The notes: generated by a model from the sequence alone, not told the origin. DNA of 64,000 bases from an uncultured Eubacteriales bacterium (GCA_949292775.1 CASFBL010000002.1:146057-210056), one strand, 5' to 3'; counted from the stretch's first letter, positions 1 through 9,243 are shown. Numbers and translations: made by a program.

Positions 1-2
1 AA

Positions 3-557
3 GCCCATGTTTGGGAAAAGCATCGCGGCCTTTTGGAACTTTCCGGCGGGCGCGTCTGCGTTGTCGGCTGCGGCAGTGTCGGACAGGCGTGCGCCGATTG
101 CTTTCACGCTTTGCATGTGCAAGTTACGGGTGTCGATCTTGTGGACCCGAAAAAAGACTGTTTTGACCGGTATTTTCCGGTTTCACAAATCAAACAGGCT
201 GTTCGGGACGCCGATGTTGTGATTTTAACTGTGCCGCTGACGGAAGAGACCAAACACTTGATTTCTGAAAAAATCTTAGAGGGCTTTAAGCACGGCGCGG
301 TGCTTGTGAATATCGCGCGCGGCGGCGTGGTGGATACGGAGGCACTGCTTGCGGCTTTGCAAAACGGAATTTTGGGCGGCGCGGTTTTAGATGTGTTTGA
401 AGAAGAACCGCTCTCGCCCGACAGCCCGCTTTGGAATATGCCGAATGTGCTTGTCACGCCGCATAATTCTTTTGTTTCTCAAAACAATAAAGACAGGCTG
501 TTTTCTGTCATTTATCAAAATTTAAACACATTTTTAAAGGGGGAAACCGACCAATGA
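3..557 (+). CDS. D-2-hydroxyacid dehydrogenase, 3' part (5' end outside window)
   Basis: The frame is open to the left edge, so the N-terminal part is missing; about 184 residues are visible. What remains is the NAD-binding Rossmann domain (GCGSVGQA) and the catalytic set of the D-isomer-specific 2-hydroxyacid dehydrogenases: Arg in NIARGG, Glu in VFEEEPL and His in VTPHNSF. The family reduces 2-keto acids to D-2-hydroxy acids with NADH, and includes phosphoglycerate dehydrogenase. The stop overlaps the next glycosyltransferase by 4 bases, so it is the first visible gene of the capsule operon. Inference: it may make a hydroxy-acid decoration or precursor of the polysaccharide. The substrate cannot be read from this fragment. 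Confidence 0.88.
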   Translation, partial: AHVWEKHRGLLELSGGRVCVVGCGSVGQACADCFHALHVQVTGVDLVDPKKDCFDRYFPVSQIKQAVRDADVVILTVPLTEETKHLISEKILEGFKHGAVLVNIARGGVVDTEALLAALQNGILGGAVLDVFEEEPLSPDSPLWNMPNVLVTPHNSFVSQNNKDRLFSVIYQNLNTFLKGETDQ

Positions 558-1681
558 AATTTATTTTGATTTCCCCGAAGAACCGAACTGCCTATAATTT
601 CCGCGGGGATTTGATACGGGAAATTATCGCCTGTGGCTATGAGGTGATTGTCACAGGTCCGAATCGGGACAATGTAGAAAAAATTGAAGCGCTCGGCGCG
701 CGGTTCGTGGAAATTCCGATGGAAAAGAACGGTGTCAATCCGGTTTCGGATTTGCACTATCAAAAGGCGCTTTGTGATTTGTTTTTACAGGAAAAGCCCG
801 ATGTTGTGCTCGGCTACACCAGCAAGCCCGTCATTTACGGCTCTATCGCCGCCAAAAAAGCCGGCGTGCCGCATATCGCCGCTATGGTGACCGGCGCGGG
901 GTATGCGTTTACCGCGAAGACTACAAAAGCGAAGATCATTCGCACAATTATGTCTGTGCTTTATAAAAAAGCGTTTCACTGTGCAGATGTTGCAATTTTC
1001 CAAAACAAAGATGACCGCAAGCAGTTTGTCGACTTACATTTGGTAAAAGATGAAAAATGCGTGGTAGTCAACGGTTCCGGCGTCAACACCGAAAAATTTG
1101 CCGTTGCGCCGTTGCCGGAAAGAACAAGCTTTTTTATGCTGTCAAGGGTGATGTATTCCAAAGGTATTCGCGAATACCTTGCCGCTTGCCGCTTGGTAAA
1201 ACAGAAACACCCTGAGGTGCGGTGTATGCTTTTGGGCGCGTGTGAGAATATTCAGGATTCGCTTTCTGAAGCGGATTTGAAGCCCTTTATTGACGACGGC
1301 ACGATTGAGCATTTCGGCGAAACCGATACCGTGGCGGATTATTACAAGCAGTGCTCTGTCTATGTTCTGCCGTCTTACCGTGAGGGAACGCCGCGCACAG
1401 TGCTTGAGGCCATGTCCATGGGTCGCGCGGTGATTACGACTGATGCGCCCGGTTGTCGGGAAACGGTGATTGACGGCAAAACCGGTTTTTTGGTGCCGGT
1501 GCAAAACGCCGAGGCGGTCGCCGAGAAAATGTGCGCGTTTGTGGAAAATCCGGATCTAATTGAAAAAATGGGGCAGGCAAGCGCCGAATATTGCAGGCAA
1601 AAATTTGATGTCCGCAAGGTCAATGCGGACATGTGCAGATATTTGAAAATCAAGGGGAATGAAAATGATGAATCTGTATGA
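554..1681 (+). CDS. Glycosyltransferase family 4
   Basis: The 375-residue product has the GT-B layout of family GT4: an N-terminal acceptor-side domain starting MKFILISPKNRTAYNF and a C-terminal nucleotide-sugar domain with the EX7E-type signature EGTPRTVLEAMSMGRAV around residues 276-290. It resembles the PglA/CapM branch, which adds N-acetylhexosamines to undecaprenyl-linked acceptors at the inner face of the membrane. ATG at 554 is preceded by AAGGGGG and overlaps the upstream stop. It in turn overlaps the dehydrogenase gene downstream, so translation is coupled. Donor sugar is not determined; UDP-GalNAc or UDP-FucNAc made by the same locus are reasonable candidates. Confidence 0.88.
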   Translation: MKFILISPKNRTAYNFRGDLIREIIACGYEVIVTGPNRDNVEKIEALGARFVEIPMEKNGVNPVSDLHYQKALCDLFLQEKPDVVLGYTSKPVIYGSIAAKKAGVPHIAAMVTGAGYAFTAKTTKAKIIRTIMSVLYKKAFHCADVAIFQNKDDRKQFVDLHLVKDEKCVVVNGSGVNTEKFAVAPLPERTSFFMLSRVMYSKGIREYLAACRLVKQKHPEVRCMLLGACENIQDSLSEADLKPFIDDGTIEHFGETDTVADYYKQCSVYVLPSYREGTPRTVLEAMSMGRAVITTDAPGCRETVIDGKTGFLVPVQNAEAVAEKMCAFVENPDLIEKMGQASAEYCRQKFDVRKVNADMCRYLKIKGNENDESV

Positions 1682-2987
1682 GAAAATCGTAAACGGGGAA
1701 GAAAAAATCTCGCTGGTGGGCCTCGGCTATGTCGGTATGCCGATTGCAGTTGCCTTTTCTAAGAAAGTCAAGGTTATCGGCTATGACTTAAATGCCGCAA
1801 AAATTGAATTATATAAAAACGGCGTTGACCCGACCAATGAAGTCGGCAACGAGGCGATTCAAAATTGCACCGTCGAATTTACCGCCGATGAAACGAAGCT
1901 GCGCGAAGCGAAATTTCATATTGTCGCTGTGCCCACGCCTGTAAACGACGACCACACGCCGGACTTAACGCCGGTCGAGGGCGCATCTCACACCGTCGGC
2001 CGCAACCTCACGAAAGGCTCGGTCGTCGTCTATGAAAGCACGGTTTATCCCGGCGTGACGGAGGACATCTGCGTGCCGATTCTCGAAAAAGAGTCAGGGC
2101 TTAAATGCGGCGTGGATTTCAAAATCGGCTATTCGCCCGAACGCATCAACCCCGGCGATAAGGTGCACCGCTTAGAAACCATTACCAAGATTGTCAGCGG
2201 TATGGATGAGGAAACTTTGGACACCGTGGCGAAGGTCTATGAACTGGTCGTTGAAGCCGGCGTGCACCGCGCGGAAAGCATCAAGGTTGCCGAAGCGGCG
2301 AAAGTCATTGAAAACAGCCAGCGCGACATCAACATCGCCTTTATGAATGAGCTTTCAATCATCTTCAACAAAATGGGGATTGACACCCAGTCCGTCTTGA
2401 AAGCCGCGGGCACAAAATGGAATTTCCTGAAATTCTATCCGGGGCTTGTCGGCGGGCACTGCATCGGCGTTGACCCCTATTACCTTACCTATAAGGCGGA
2501 GGAACTCGGTTATCACAGCCAGATTATCCTTTCCGGCCGCCGCATTAACGACGATATGGGCAAATATGTCGCGGAAAACACCGTGAAGCATTTGATTAAA
2601 GCCGACGTGTCGATTAAAAACGCGCGTGTTGCGATTTTGGGCTTCACCTTTAAAGAGAACTGCCCCGATACCCGCAACACGAAGATTATCGATATTGTCA
2701 AAGAACTCGGGGAATACGGCATTACGCCGGTGATTACCGACCCGACTGCCGACCGCGCCGAAGCGAAGCGGCTTTACGGCGTGGAGTTTGTCGACATGGA
2801 TTCGATCAAAGACTGCGACGCCGTGATTCTCGCCGTGGCGCACGAAGCATTCAAAGGTCTTACACAGGCGGACTTTGACAAAATGTTCAAAGCTGTCGAC
2901 AACAGCAAGAAAGTGCTGGTCGATATTAAAGGGCTTCTCGACCGCAAACAATATGAGGCGGCGGGCTATCAATATTGGAGACTGTAA
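1665..2987 (+). CDS. UDP-N-acetylhexosamine 6-dehydrogenase (TviB/WbpO type)
   Basis: The 440-residue protein has the three-domain plan of UDP-sugar 6-dehydrogenases: an N-terminal Rossmann domain (GLGYVGMP, residues 19-26), a central domain with the catalytic cysteine at about residue 266 in GGHCIGVDPYYL, and a C-terminal UDP-binding domain (TFKENCPDTRNTK). Two NAD-dependent oxidations turn a UDP-HexNAc into the 6-carboxylate. The best fit is the Vi-antigen TviB / Pseudomonas WbpO group, which forms UDP-GalNAcA, and a WbpP-like 4-epimerase lies downstream at 5875. ATG 1665 is chosen over 1659 because AAGGGG at 1652-1657 is too close to 1659. UDP-GlcNAc or UDP-ManNAc as substrate is not excluded. 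Confidence 0.9.
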   Translation: MMNLYEKIVNGEEKISLVGLGYVGMPIAVAFSKKVKVIGYDLNAAKIELYKNGVDPTNEVGNEAIQNCTVEFTADETKLREAKFHIVAVPTPVNDDHTPDLTPVEGASHTVGRNLTKGSVVVYESTVYPGVTEDICVPILEKESGLKCGVDFKIGYSPERINPGDKVHRLETITKIVSGMDEETLDTVAKVYELVVEAGVHRAESIKVAEAAKVIENSQRDINIAFMNELSIIFNKMGIDTQSVLKAAGTKWNFLKFYPGLVGGHCIGVDPYYLTYKAEELGYHSQIILSGRRINDDMGKYVAENTVKHLIKADVSIKNARVAILGFTFKENCPDTRNTKIIDIVKELGEYGITPVITDPTADRAEAKRLYGVEFVDMDSIKDCDAVILAVAHEAFKGLTQADFDKMFKAVDNSKKVLVDIKGLLDRKQYEAAGYQYWRL

Positions 2988-2990
2988 AAT

Positions 2991-4574
2991 ATGACTGATA
3001 CAACACGCCTGAAAAGCGAGCTGAACCAAAGAGAAGATTTGCAGCATTTGCTTTTCAGAAGAGGCTATCTTTTTTCAAATCGTCCGGATATTGATTTGTC
3101 GGGGTATCCGTTTTACAACCATTGGAACCGAGAACAGGTCAATTCTGAATTTTATTTGTATTTGCATAACGAACAGCACAAATACATTTTCCGCCGTGAC
3201 GGTCTGACGCTGGTGCTTGTCGGTCATGCGTATGACCCGTTTGCTATGGTGTCGGATGAAAATGTCATTTTGGAGAATTGCGCAAATGCTTATTTAAGCG
3301 GCAAAGAAACTTTCCTGGATGCGGTCAGTTCGCTTACCGGCATACATTTAATTGCGGTTTTTTCCGGGCAGGAAAATTTGTTTGTTCAAGACTGCTCCGG
3401 TATGAAATCCTGCTATTACGGCGCTTGCGGGGAAAATATTTATATCACTTCGCATTGCGCTGTCATCGGCGATATTGATGCCCCGAAAAAGAACGCCTTT
3501 GCGCAAAAGCTGCTGCAAAGCCGTTCCTTTACACACGGCAGCAAATATCTTCCGGGGGATTTGACGATTTACGAAGGTTTTTCGCGTTTGGGGCCGAACC
3601 TTTATCTGCGCCTTTGCAACGCCCTGTTTTCCGTCAAAAGATTTTACCCGGCTGCGCCGCACCCCGAAGTCTCGCAAGACGACCGGGAGATAGCCGAGAA
3701 AATTGCAAAGCTGATTAAAAACAACACAGCGTTGTGTGCCGAAAAATGGAAACGTCCTGCAATCTCACTTTCCGGCGGGGTGGACAGCCGTACAACGCTT
3801 GCGAGCGCAAACGGCAATTATGATAAATTTCAATATTACAGCTTTTTCAGTAAGCCACAGGAAAAAAGCGACGCGCAGGCGGCACATAATATTTGCCAAG
3901 CGCTGGGGTTAGAGCATAAGATTTATCCGATTGCCGAAGAAAACGAGGCTTATCCGGATTTTGACCTTTACCGGCAAATTGTTTTGCACAACAGTGCCGG
4001 AATCAGCCCGTTGAAAGATAATGAAGTTCGTAAATATATTTTCTTGAGTACATTAAATGATTTTGATGTGGAATTAAAATCCTGGGCTTCGGAAATCGGC
4101 AGAGCGTTTTGGGAAAGAAGATATGGCTTTCAGTTGCCCGATAAGCTCGTCCCGAGGCATTTCAGTATTTTCCAAACGCGGTATTTCGGCGCGCCGCTGC
4201 TTTTGCGGCAAAGCGATAAAGCCTATGCCGAGTTTCTTGAGAAATCCTCTTTTACTTATCCGATGTATAATTATGAAAATTCGGATCTGTTTTATTGGGA
4301 ATACCGTTTCGGTTCCTGGGGGACGATTGTAACAAACGGACAGGATATTTTTAATTTTGAAGTTACCATGCCGTTGAACAATCGAAAAATTATGGATATG
4401 TTTTTATGGTATCCGCACGCGTTCCGAAGAGCTGACGGCGTAAATCAGGCAGTCACTGTCATAAATGAACCCAAAATGCAGGAGATTGCTTTTAACGTGC
4501 ACAATGACTATCTGAACAAAAAACGGTTGCTTTTGGAAACCGTTTACTATCGGTACAGAATGTTTTTAAAATAA
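2991..4574 (+). CDS. Asparagine-synthetase-like enzyme, no N-terminal cysteine
   Basis: The 527-residue protein has the ATP-pyrophosphatase P-loop SLSGGVDSRTTLAS (SGGVDS at 261-266) of the asparagine synthetase family, preceded by about 240 residues resembling the Ntn-glutaminase half. True glutamine-dependent members keep Cys as residue 2 after Met removal; here residue 2 is Thr, so glutaminase activity is not expected. In O-antigen loci such as Pseudomonas O6, WbpS-type relatives amidate GalNAcA residues, and this gene sits between the dehydrogenase and the 4-epimerase that would make UDP-GalNAcA. Inference: it amidates, or makes another acyl-adenylate-driven bond on, the uronic acid. About 210 bases without a gene follow. 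Confidence 0.8.
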   Translation: MTDTTRLKSELNQREDLQHLLFRRGYLFSNRPDIDLSGYPFYNHWNREQVNSEFYLYLHNEQHKYIFRRDGLTLVLVGHAYDPFAMVSDENVILENCANAYLSGKETFLDAVSSLTGIHLIAVFSGQENLFVQDCSGMKSCYYGACGENIYITSHCAVIGDIDAPKKNAFAQKLLQSRSFTHGSKYLPGDLTIYEGFSRLGPNLYLRLCNALFSVKRFYPAAPHPEVSQDDREIAEKIAKLIKNNTALCAEKWKRPAISLSGGVDSRTTLASANGNYDKFQYYSFFSKPQEKSDAQAAHNICQALGLEHKIYPIAEENEAYPDFDLYRQIVLHNSAGISPLKDNEVRKYIFLSTLNDFDVELKSWASEIGRAFWERRYGFQLPDKLVPRHFSIFQTRYFGAPLLLRQSDKAYAEFLEKSSFTYPMYNYENSDLFYWEYRFGSWGTIVTNGQDIFNFEVTMPLNNRKIMDMFLWYPHAFRRADGVNQAVTVINEPKMQEIAFNVHNDYLNKKRLLLETVYYRYRMFLK

Positions 4575-4728
4575 AGAAAATACATTCTGTGCAAAAATAC
4601 AGAACAGCCTTTATCGGCGTGCATTTTTACCGGGCGCTTCTCAAAAGAGCCGTAAAAAAATTGCGTGAGATTCCGATTGCGGTATTTCTGTTGTTAACGT
4701 AAAATAGCGGTAAAGAGGGCTGATTTTA

Positions 4729-4755
4729 AGAAGCAGTATTTTCTGTGCTGCTTCT
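4729..4755 (+). promoter_or_regulatory. Hairpin upstream of the ATP-grasp gene
   Basis: AGAAGCAG at 4729-4736 and CTGCTTCT at 4748-4755 form a perfect 8-bp stem with an 11-base loop, ending 28 bases before the ATG at 4784. No T-run follows, so it is not a classic terminator. It could stabilise or regulate the downstream message. The rest of 4575-4783 shows no gene and no convincing promoter. Confidence 0.35.
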
Positions 4756-4783
4756 GGATTACCGTTTTAAGGAGAGGACTTTT

Positions 4784-5776
4784 ATGAGCGTACTTCATAA
4801 ATTGCATAATGTTTGGACACAAACGCGGAGCGACGCGACAGAAATCGTTAAAAAGAACCACGGGTCTCGACTGAAAACCGAACTGGATATTTTATATTGT
4901 TTGCTCAAATATAAAGCGAGTCCGAGCAATTATTTAAAGTTTGAATTTTACAATTTGAACGCGGCGCAGCGTGCGACCTATGTCACTTACGGCTTAAGCT
5001 GTAAGATGATTCAAAAATTCAATGACCCGAAAGATATCGACATTTTTGAAGATAAGCTCCGATTCGCCGAGGTGTTCCGAGATATGTTCGGCAGAGCGTA
5101 TTTGGATGTTTCCAAAATGACGTTCGAGGATTTTCAAACTTTCTGCCGGGGGCAGGAAAAGTTTATCTGCAAGCCTGTCGACGGCTCGCAGGGTGCGGAT
5201 ATTTTTGTGTACCATATAGAAGACCGCGACTTACAACAGGTATATGAAGAAATCAAAAAAGAACACGCAACCGGCTATATGCTGGAGGAATGGATTCAGC
5301 AACACCCGGTGTTGTCGGCGATCTATCCGAACGCGGTGAATTGTCTGCGTGTTATTACGGTTTATGATGGAAAAACCACTGACTTTTTAACCGGCGGCGT
5401 TACTTTCAGTCTCGGTTCGGAAATTGCGAACGGCAGCCAGCCTTCCATTGTGGCGCCTGTTGATTTTGAAACCGGAATTTTGAACAAGCCGGCCGCAACT
5501 TTCGGCAGTGAGCTTTATGAAAATCACCCCGTGACCGGGGCGCGGATTTTGGGCGTGCAGTTGCCGTTTTGGAAAGAGACGCTGGATTTGCTTCGGCGCG
5601 CAAGCGAGCGCGTGCCGTCCGTCGGCTATATCGGCTGGGACGTGGCAATTTCAACGACCGGTCCTGTTTTGATTGAAGGCAACACGAAGCCGGGCTATAA
5701 ATATTATCAGATTCCCGCGCACTTGGAAAACGGGATCGGCAACCGTGCAATCTATGAAAGAAAACTGAATGCATAA
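4784..5776 (+). CDS. Sugar-transfer-associated ATP-grasp protein
   Basis: The product is 330 residues. Central segments FICKPVDGSQGADIF and GYMLEEWIQQHP, and the C-terminal VLIEGNTKPGY, match the ATP-grasp fold: Lys for ATP phosphates, glycine-rich loop, and Glu/Asn metal ligands. It fits the ATP-grasp subfamily found in polysaccharide loci (Pfam 'sugar-transfer associated ATP-grasp'). Such enzymes join a carboxylate to an amine or thiol through an acyl phosphate, so attaching an amino acid or similar group to a capsule sugar is plausible; the substrate is unknown. ATG 4784 has AAGGAGAGG at 4769-4777, better placed than the upstream in-frame start at 4745. It is separated by 98 bases from the epimerase gene. 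Confidence 0.8.
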   Translation: MSVLHKLHNVWTQTRSDATEIVKKNHGSRLKTELDILYCLLKYKASPSNYLKFEFYNLNAAQRATYVTYGLSCKMIQKFNDPKDIDIFEDKLRFAEVFRDMFGRAYLDVSKMTFEDFQTFCRGQEKFICKPVDGSQGADIFVYHIEDRDLQQVYEEIKKEHATGYMLEEWIQQHPVLSAIYPNAVNCLRVITVYDGKTTDFLTGGVTFSLGSEIANGSQPSIVAPVDFETGILNKPAATFGSELYENHPVTGARILGVQLPFWKETLDLLRRASERVPSVGYIGWDVAISTTGPVLIEGNTKPGYKYYQIPAHLENGIGNRAIYERKLNA

Positions 5777-5874
5777 TTCCCGATAGGGAAATGCAGTTTT
5801 GCGCGATGGTTTGGTTCGGTCTCAACCCGACAAACGTCGTGCGACATAAATTTAGAATAACAGAGGGTATCAGA

Positions 5875-6849
5875 ATGGGCTATCAAGAAATTCAATTTCC
5901 TAAAAATACAACGTTTTTAGTGACCGGCGCCGCGGGCTTTATCGGCTCCAATCTTTGTGAGGCACTTCTCAACAAAGGGTGTAAAGTAAAAGCCCTTGAC
6001 GACCTTTCCACAGGGAAACAGGAAAATATTGATTTGTTTTTAGACAATCCGAATTACACCTTTATTAAAGGCGATATTAAAGACTTGGAAGTTTGTGTGA
6101 AAGCCTGTGAGGGCGTAGATTATGTTCTCCATCAGGCGGCGTGGGGGAGCGTGCCGCGTTCTTTGGAAATGCCGTTGTTTTATAATAAAAACAATATCGA
6201 AGGCACGTTGAATATGCTCGAAGCCGCACGGCAAAACGGTGTGAAAAAATTTGTTTACGCGTCAAGCTCGTCCGTTTACGGCGACGAACCGAACCTGCCG
6301 AAAACGGAGGGCCGCGAGGGCAATTTGCTTTCCCCTTATGCGCTGACCAAGCGCTGTGATGAGGAATGGGCAAAACTTTACACCAAGTTTTACGGGCTCG
6401 ACACCTACGGTATGCGCTATTTTAACGTGTTCGGCCGTCGGCAGGACCCGGACGGCGCTTATGCCGCGGTCATTCCGAAATTTTTAAAACAGCTGATGCA
6501 CGGCGAAACCCCGACCATTAACGGCGACGGGAAACAAAGCCGCGACTTCACTTATATCGACAATGTCATTGAAGCGAACTTAAAGGCTTGCCTTGCGCCG
6601 CACGAAGCGGCGGGCGAGGCGTTCAATATCGCTTACGGCGGCCGGGAATTTTTGATTGACATTTACTACGGCCTTACCAAAGCGCTCGGCGTCAATATCG
6701 AACCGAACTTCGGCCCCGACCGCAAAGGGGACATCAAGCACTCCAACGCGGATATTTCCAAGGCGAAAAAGCTGCTTGGCTATGACCCGGATTACAGCTT
6801 TGAAGACGGCATCGCGCTTGCGATTGATTGGTACAAAGCCAATTTGTAA
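5875..6849 (+). CDS. UDP-GlcNAc 4-epimerase, WbpP/TviC type
   Basis: This extended short-chain dehydrogenase of 324 residues has the NAD motif GAAGFIG (18-24) and catalytic Tyr155/Lys159 in SPYALTK. The stretches YVLHQAAWGSVPRS, YFNVFGRRQDPDGAYAAVIP and INGDGKQSRDFTYI closely follow Pseudomonas WbpP and Salmonella TviC, which interconvert UDP-GlcNAc and UDP-GalNAc. With the dehydrogenase at 1665 it would complete a route to UDP-GalNAcA. ATG 5875 with AGAGGG at 5862-5866 is preferred to the upstream 5791 start, which adds 28 residues not typical of the family. Residue numbers assume this start. Confidence 0.92.
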   Translation: MGYQEIQFPKNTTFLVTGAAGFIGSNLCEALLNKGCKVKALDDLSTGKQENIDLFLDNPNYTFIKGDIKDLEVCVKACEGVDYVLHQAAWGSVPRSLEMPLFYNKNNIEGTLNMLEAARQNGVKKFVYASSSSVYGDEPNLPKTEGREGNLLSPYALTKRCDEEWAKLYTKFYGLDTYGMRYFNVFGRRQDPDGAYAAVIPKFLKQLMHGETPTINGDGKQSRDFTYIDNVIEANLKACLAPHEAAGEAFNIAYGGREFLIDIYYGLTKALGVNIEPNFGPDRKGDIKHSNADISKAKKLLGYDPDYSFEDGIALAIDWYKANL

Positions 6850-6887
6850 TTATGCACTTTAAAAACATTTTGCAGAGAGGGAACGGA

Positions 6888-7940
6888 ATGGATAGCACAG
6901 CACAGGGAATAATGCCGAAAGTCTTTGTCATTATTCCGGTTTATAAGACTGAAAAATATTTACAAGCCTGCGTGGAGTCGGTTGTTGCGCAGGATTACGC
7001 CGACTTGCAAATTCTGCTTGTGGACGACGGTTCGCCTGACGGTTCGCCGAAACTTTGCGATGCTTTGGCTGAGCAATATGCAAATGTCCGCGTGATTCAC
7101 AAAACCAACGGTGGGCTTTCTTCCGCGCGAAACGCAGGACTGGAGTACATTCCCGAAGACACAAAATATGTTCTGTTTTTAGATTCGGACGACCGGCTTG
7201 CCACGGGGGCTGTTGCTGGCTTGGCGGCGGAAGCCTTGCGAACAAAAGCCGAAATTGTTATGCCGGACCGTTATGAAAAAGTCTTTGAAGAAAGCGGAAA
7301 AACCCAAACCGCATTTTTGTTTTCAAAGCAGTATCAAATCGAAGACCCGATACAGTTTGCTTTAGATGTTGTGATTGAAAACGCAAGGGCTTGGCGCGCC
7401 ACTTCTGTTCTTTACAGCTATGATTTGCTGAAAAGAACCGGCGCACGGTTCCCGGAAGGCTATATTTCGGAGGACATTGTCTTTAATTTGCAGTTATATG
7501 GCAGTGCCAATCGAATTGCTTTCTATCCGCACGCAACGCTTTTGAACTTGAAACGGACAGGGAGCATATCCAGTTCGTTTACGCCCGGACTTGAAAAATC
7601 GTTTTTCTATATTGATATGTGTGCGCGGGAATTTACAAAAAAAGCGGGGGTGGACCCTGCCGTCGCCGACCAAAAAACAAATGCGCTTTTGTGCCGGAAC
7701 ATGGTTGTGTTTTTCTTTTCGATTATGTCTTCTAAAAATCCGATGGATAAAGCACAGAAGCAGAAATACATTTTCGATTTGCTCGATGACACGCGTGTAA
7801 AAAAAGCAGTGCACCAAAAGCATAAGGTGCCGAATTTTGAGCGGCGTACCGTTCGCGCTGCATTTGCCATAGTTTATTTTTTGATGCGGCACGGCTGGAA
7901 CAAAGCGATGATTGCTTTGCTGGAAATGGTCCGAAGATGA
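6888..7940 (+). CDS. Glycosyltransferase family 2
   Basis: The 350-residue protein begins, after a short leader, with KVFVIIPVYKTEKYL and continues LLVDDGSPDGSP, then FLDSDDRL. These are the nucleotide-binding strand and DXD-like metal site of GT-A family GT2. EDIVFNLQL further on matches the usual catalytic-base region. Enzymes of this type add a single sugar to the lipid-linked repeat unit in the cytoplasm. ATG 6888 follows AGAGAGGGAA; an earlier in-frame ATG at 6852 lacks a ribosome site. The stop lies 10 bases before the next start, so they share a transcript. The donor is not determined. Confidence 0.88.
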   Translation: MDSTAQGIMPKVFVIIPVYKTEKYLQACVESVVAQDYADLQILLVDDGSPDGSPKLCDALAEQYANVRVIHKTNGGLSSARNAGLEYIPEDTKYVLFLDSDDRLATGAVAGLAAEALRTKAEIVMPDRYEKVFEESGKTQTAFLFSKQYQIEDPIQFALDVVIENARAWRATSVLYSYDLLKRTGARFPEGYISEDIVFNLQLYGSANRIAFYPHATLLNLKRTGSISSSFTPGLEKSFFYIDMCAREFTKKAGVDPAVADQKTNALLCRNMVVFFFSIMSSKNPMDKAQKQKYIFDLLDDTRVKKAVHQKHKVPNFERRTVRAAFAIVYFLMRHGWNKAMIALLEMVRR

Positions 7941-7950
7941 AGGGAGAAGT

Positions 7951-9243
7951 ATGCGGATTTTAGTTTTGTCAAATACGGCTTGGGATGACCAAAATAGCTT
8001 CGGCAGTTCTTTTTCCAATATTTTTTCCGGCATACAAGGGCTGCAAATTGCAAATATTTATTGCCGATACGGAACCCCCAACAATACCGTAGCTTCCGAA
8101 TACTTTCAAATTACAGAAAAATCTTTGCTACGCAATTTAAAGTCCAGGTCCCATCCTTCCGGAAAACGGGTTTTGGTTGACGAGGCCGGTATGCAACTTA
8201 ACGCACATGAGCAAGCCACATTCGATACGGCACGCAAGAAAAGATGGAAAATATTTTTCTGGTTGCGCGATTTAATTTGGCTTGTCGGACGGTGGCGTTC
8301 GCCACAGTTGCAGGCATTTATCGATGATTTTAAGCCTGATTTGATTTTTCAACCGGTGTATTATTCCAACTATCTGTTGCAGATAGCGCAATATCTCAAA
8401 GCCTATACCGGTGTTCCGATGGTCGGTTATATTTCTGACGATTGCTATACCCTACGACAGTTTAACCTGTCGCCGCTGTATTGGTTAGACAGGCTGCACA
8501 AGCGAAAAAAAGTGAAAAAAGTGATTCGGCAATGTGAACTGTTGTATGTCATCTCCGATATTCAAAAGCAGGACTATGAAAAAGCATTTGGAGTTCCGTG
8601 TAAAATTTTAACGAAATCCGCCGACTTTTCCGGCGAACCACCCGTGAAAACCCAATACAATTTCCCGTTGCAGCTGGTATTTACCGGCAACATTGGCACA
8701 AACCGCTGGAAAAGCCTTGCCATGATTGCAGAGGCTTTGGAGCAAATCAACCAAAACGGCGTGCGCGCCCAACTGCGGATTTACACCGCCACGCCGCTGA
8801 CCGCGAAAATGGAAAAGGCGCTCAAGAAAGGCGACTCTTCTTTCATCATGGGCAGTGTTCCCGCAAGCGAAGTGCCGCAGCTTCAGTCTGACGCCGATAT
8901 TCTTGTGCATGTGGAAGCCTTGGATTTGAAAAATAAGCTGGCGGTCCGTCAATCTTTTTCTACAAAACTGGTTGACTATTTTAAAGCGGCGCGCCCGATT
9001 TTGGCGGTTGGCCCGCGCGATGTGGCTTCCATCGACCACTTGATTCGCAATGACTGTGCGCTGACGGGTGAAACGGTGGAGGAAGTGAAACAGGCGCTCC
9101 TGTCTGTTTTGGACAACCCCGACAAGCTCAAAGACTTGTCACAAAAAGCCTATGCTTGCGGTAAGAAATACCACGATAAGGACAAGATGCACCAAATGCT
9201 GCAAACGGATTTGGAAACAATTGCAAGGGGAGAAAAGGCTTGA
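7951..9243 (+). CDS. Glycosyltransferase family 4-like
   Basis: The 430-residue protein starts MRILVLSNTAWDDQNSFG, as in GT-B transferases that act on lipid-linked oligosaccharides, and has a C-terminal half with LVFTGNIGTNRWKSL and DILVHVEALD, the nucleotide-sugar domain of GT4-like enzymes. The canonical EX7E motif is weak, so assignment rests on fold-level resemblance. ATG 7951 has AGGGAG at 7941-7946. The stop TGA (9241-9243) overlaps the TTG start of the next transferase, showing translational coupling. The gene looks more A/T-rich than the sugar-nucleotide genes on either side. Confidence 0.72.
   Translation: MRILVLSNTAWDDQNSFGSSFSNIFSGIQGLQIANIYCRYGTPNNTVASEYFQITEKSLLRNLKSRSHPSGKRVLVDEAGMQLNAHEQATFDTARKKRWKIFFWLRDLIWLVGRWRSPQLQAFIDDFKPDLIFQPVYYSNYLLQIAQYLKAYTGVPMVGYISDDCYTLRQFNLSPLYWLDRLHKRKKVKKVIRQCELLYVISDIQKQDYEKAFGVPCKILTKSADFSGEPPVKTQYNFPLQLVFTGNIGTNRWKSLAMIAEALEQINQNGVRAQLRIYTATPLTAKMEKALKKGDSSFIMGSVPASEVPQLQSDADILVHVEALDLKNKLAVRQSFSTKLVDYFKAARPILAVGPRDVASIDHLIRNDCALTGETVEEVKQALLSVLDNPDKLKDLSQKAYACGKKYHDKDKMHQMLQTDLETIARGEKA

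Noticed and set aside
2355-3047. 230-residue minus-strand frame inside the UDP-sugar dehydrogenase gene
   Set aside because: The sense frame has the catalytic Cys and Rossmann motifs; the antisense product matches nothing.
5791-5874. 28-residue N-terminal extension of the WbpP-like epimerase
   Set aside because: It lacks homology to the family and a good RBS; ATG 5875 fits better.
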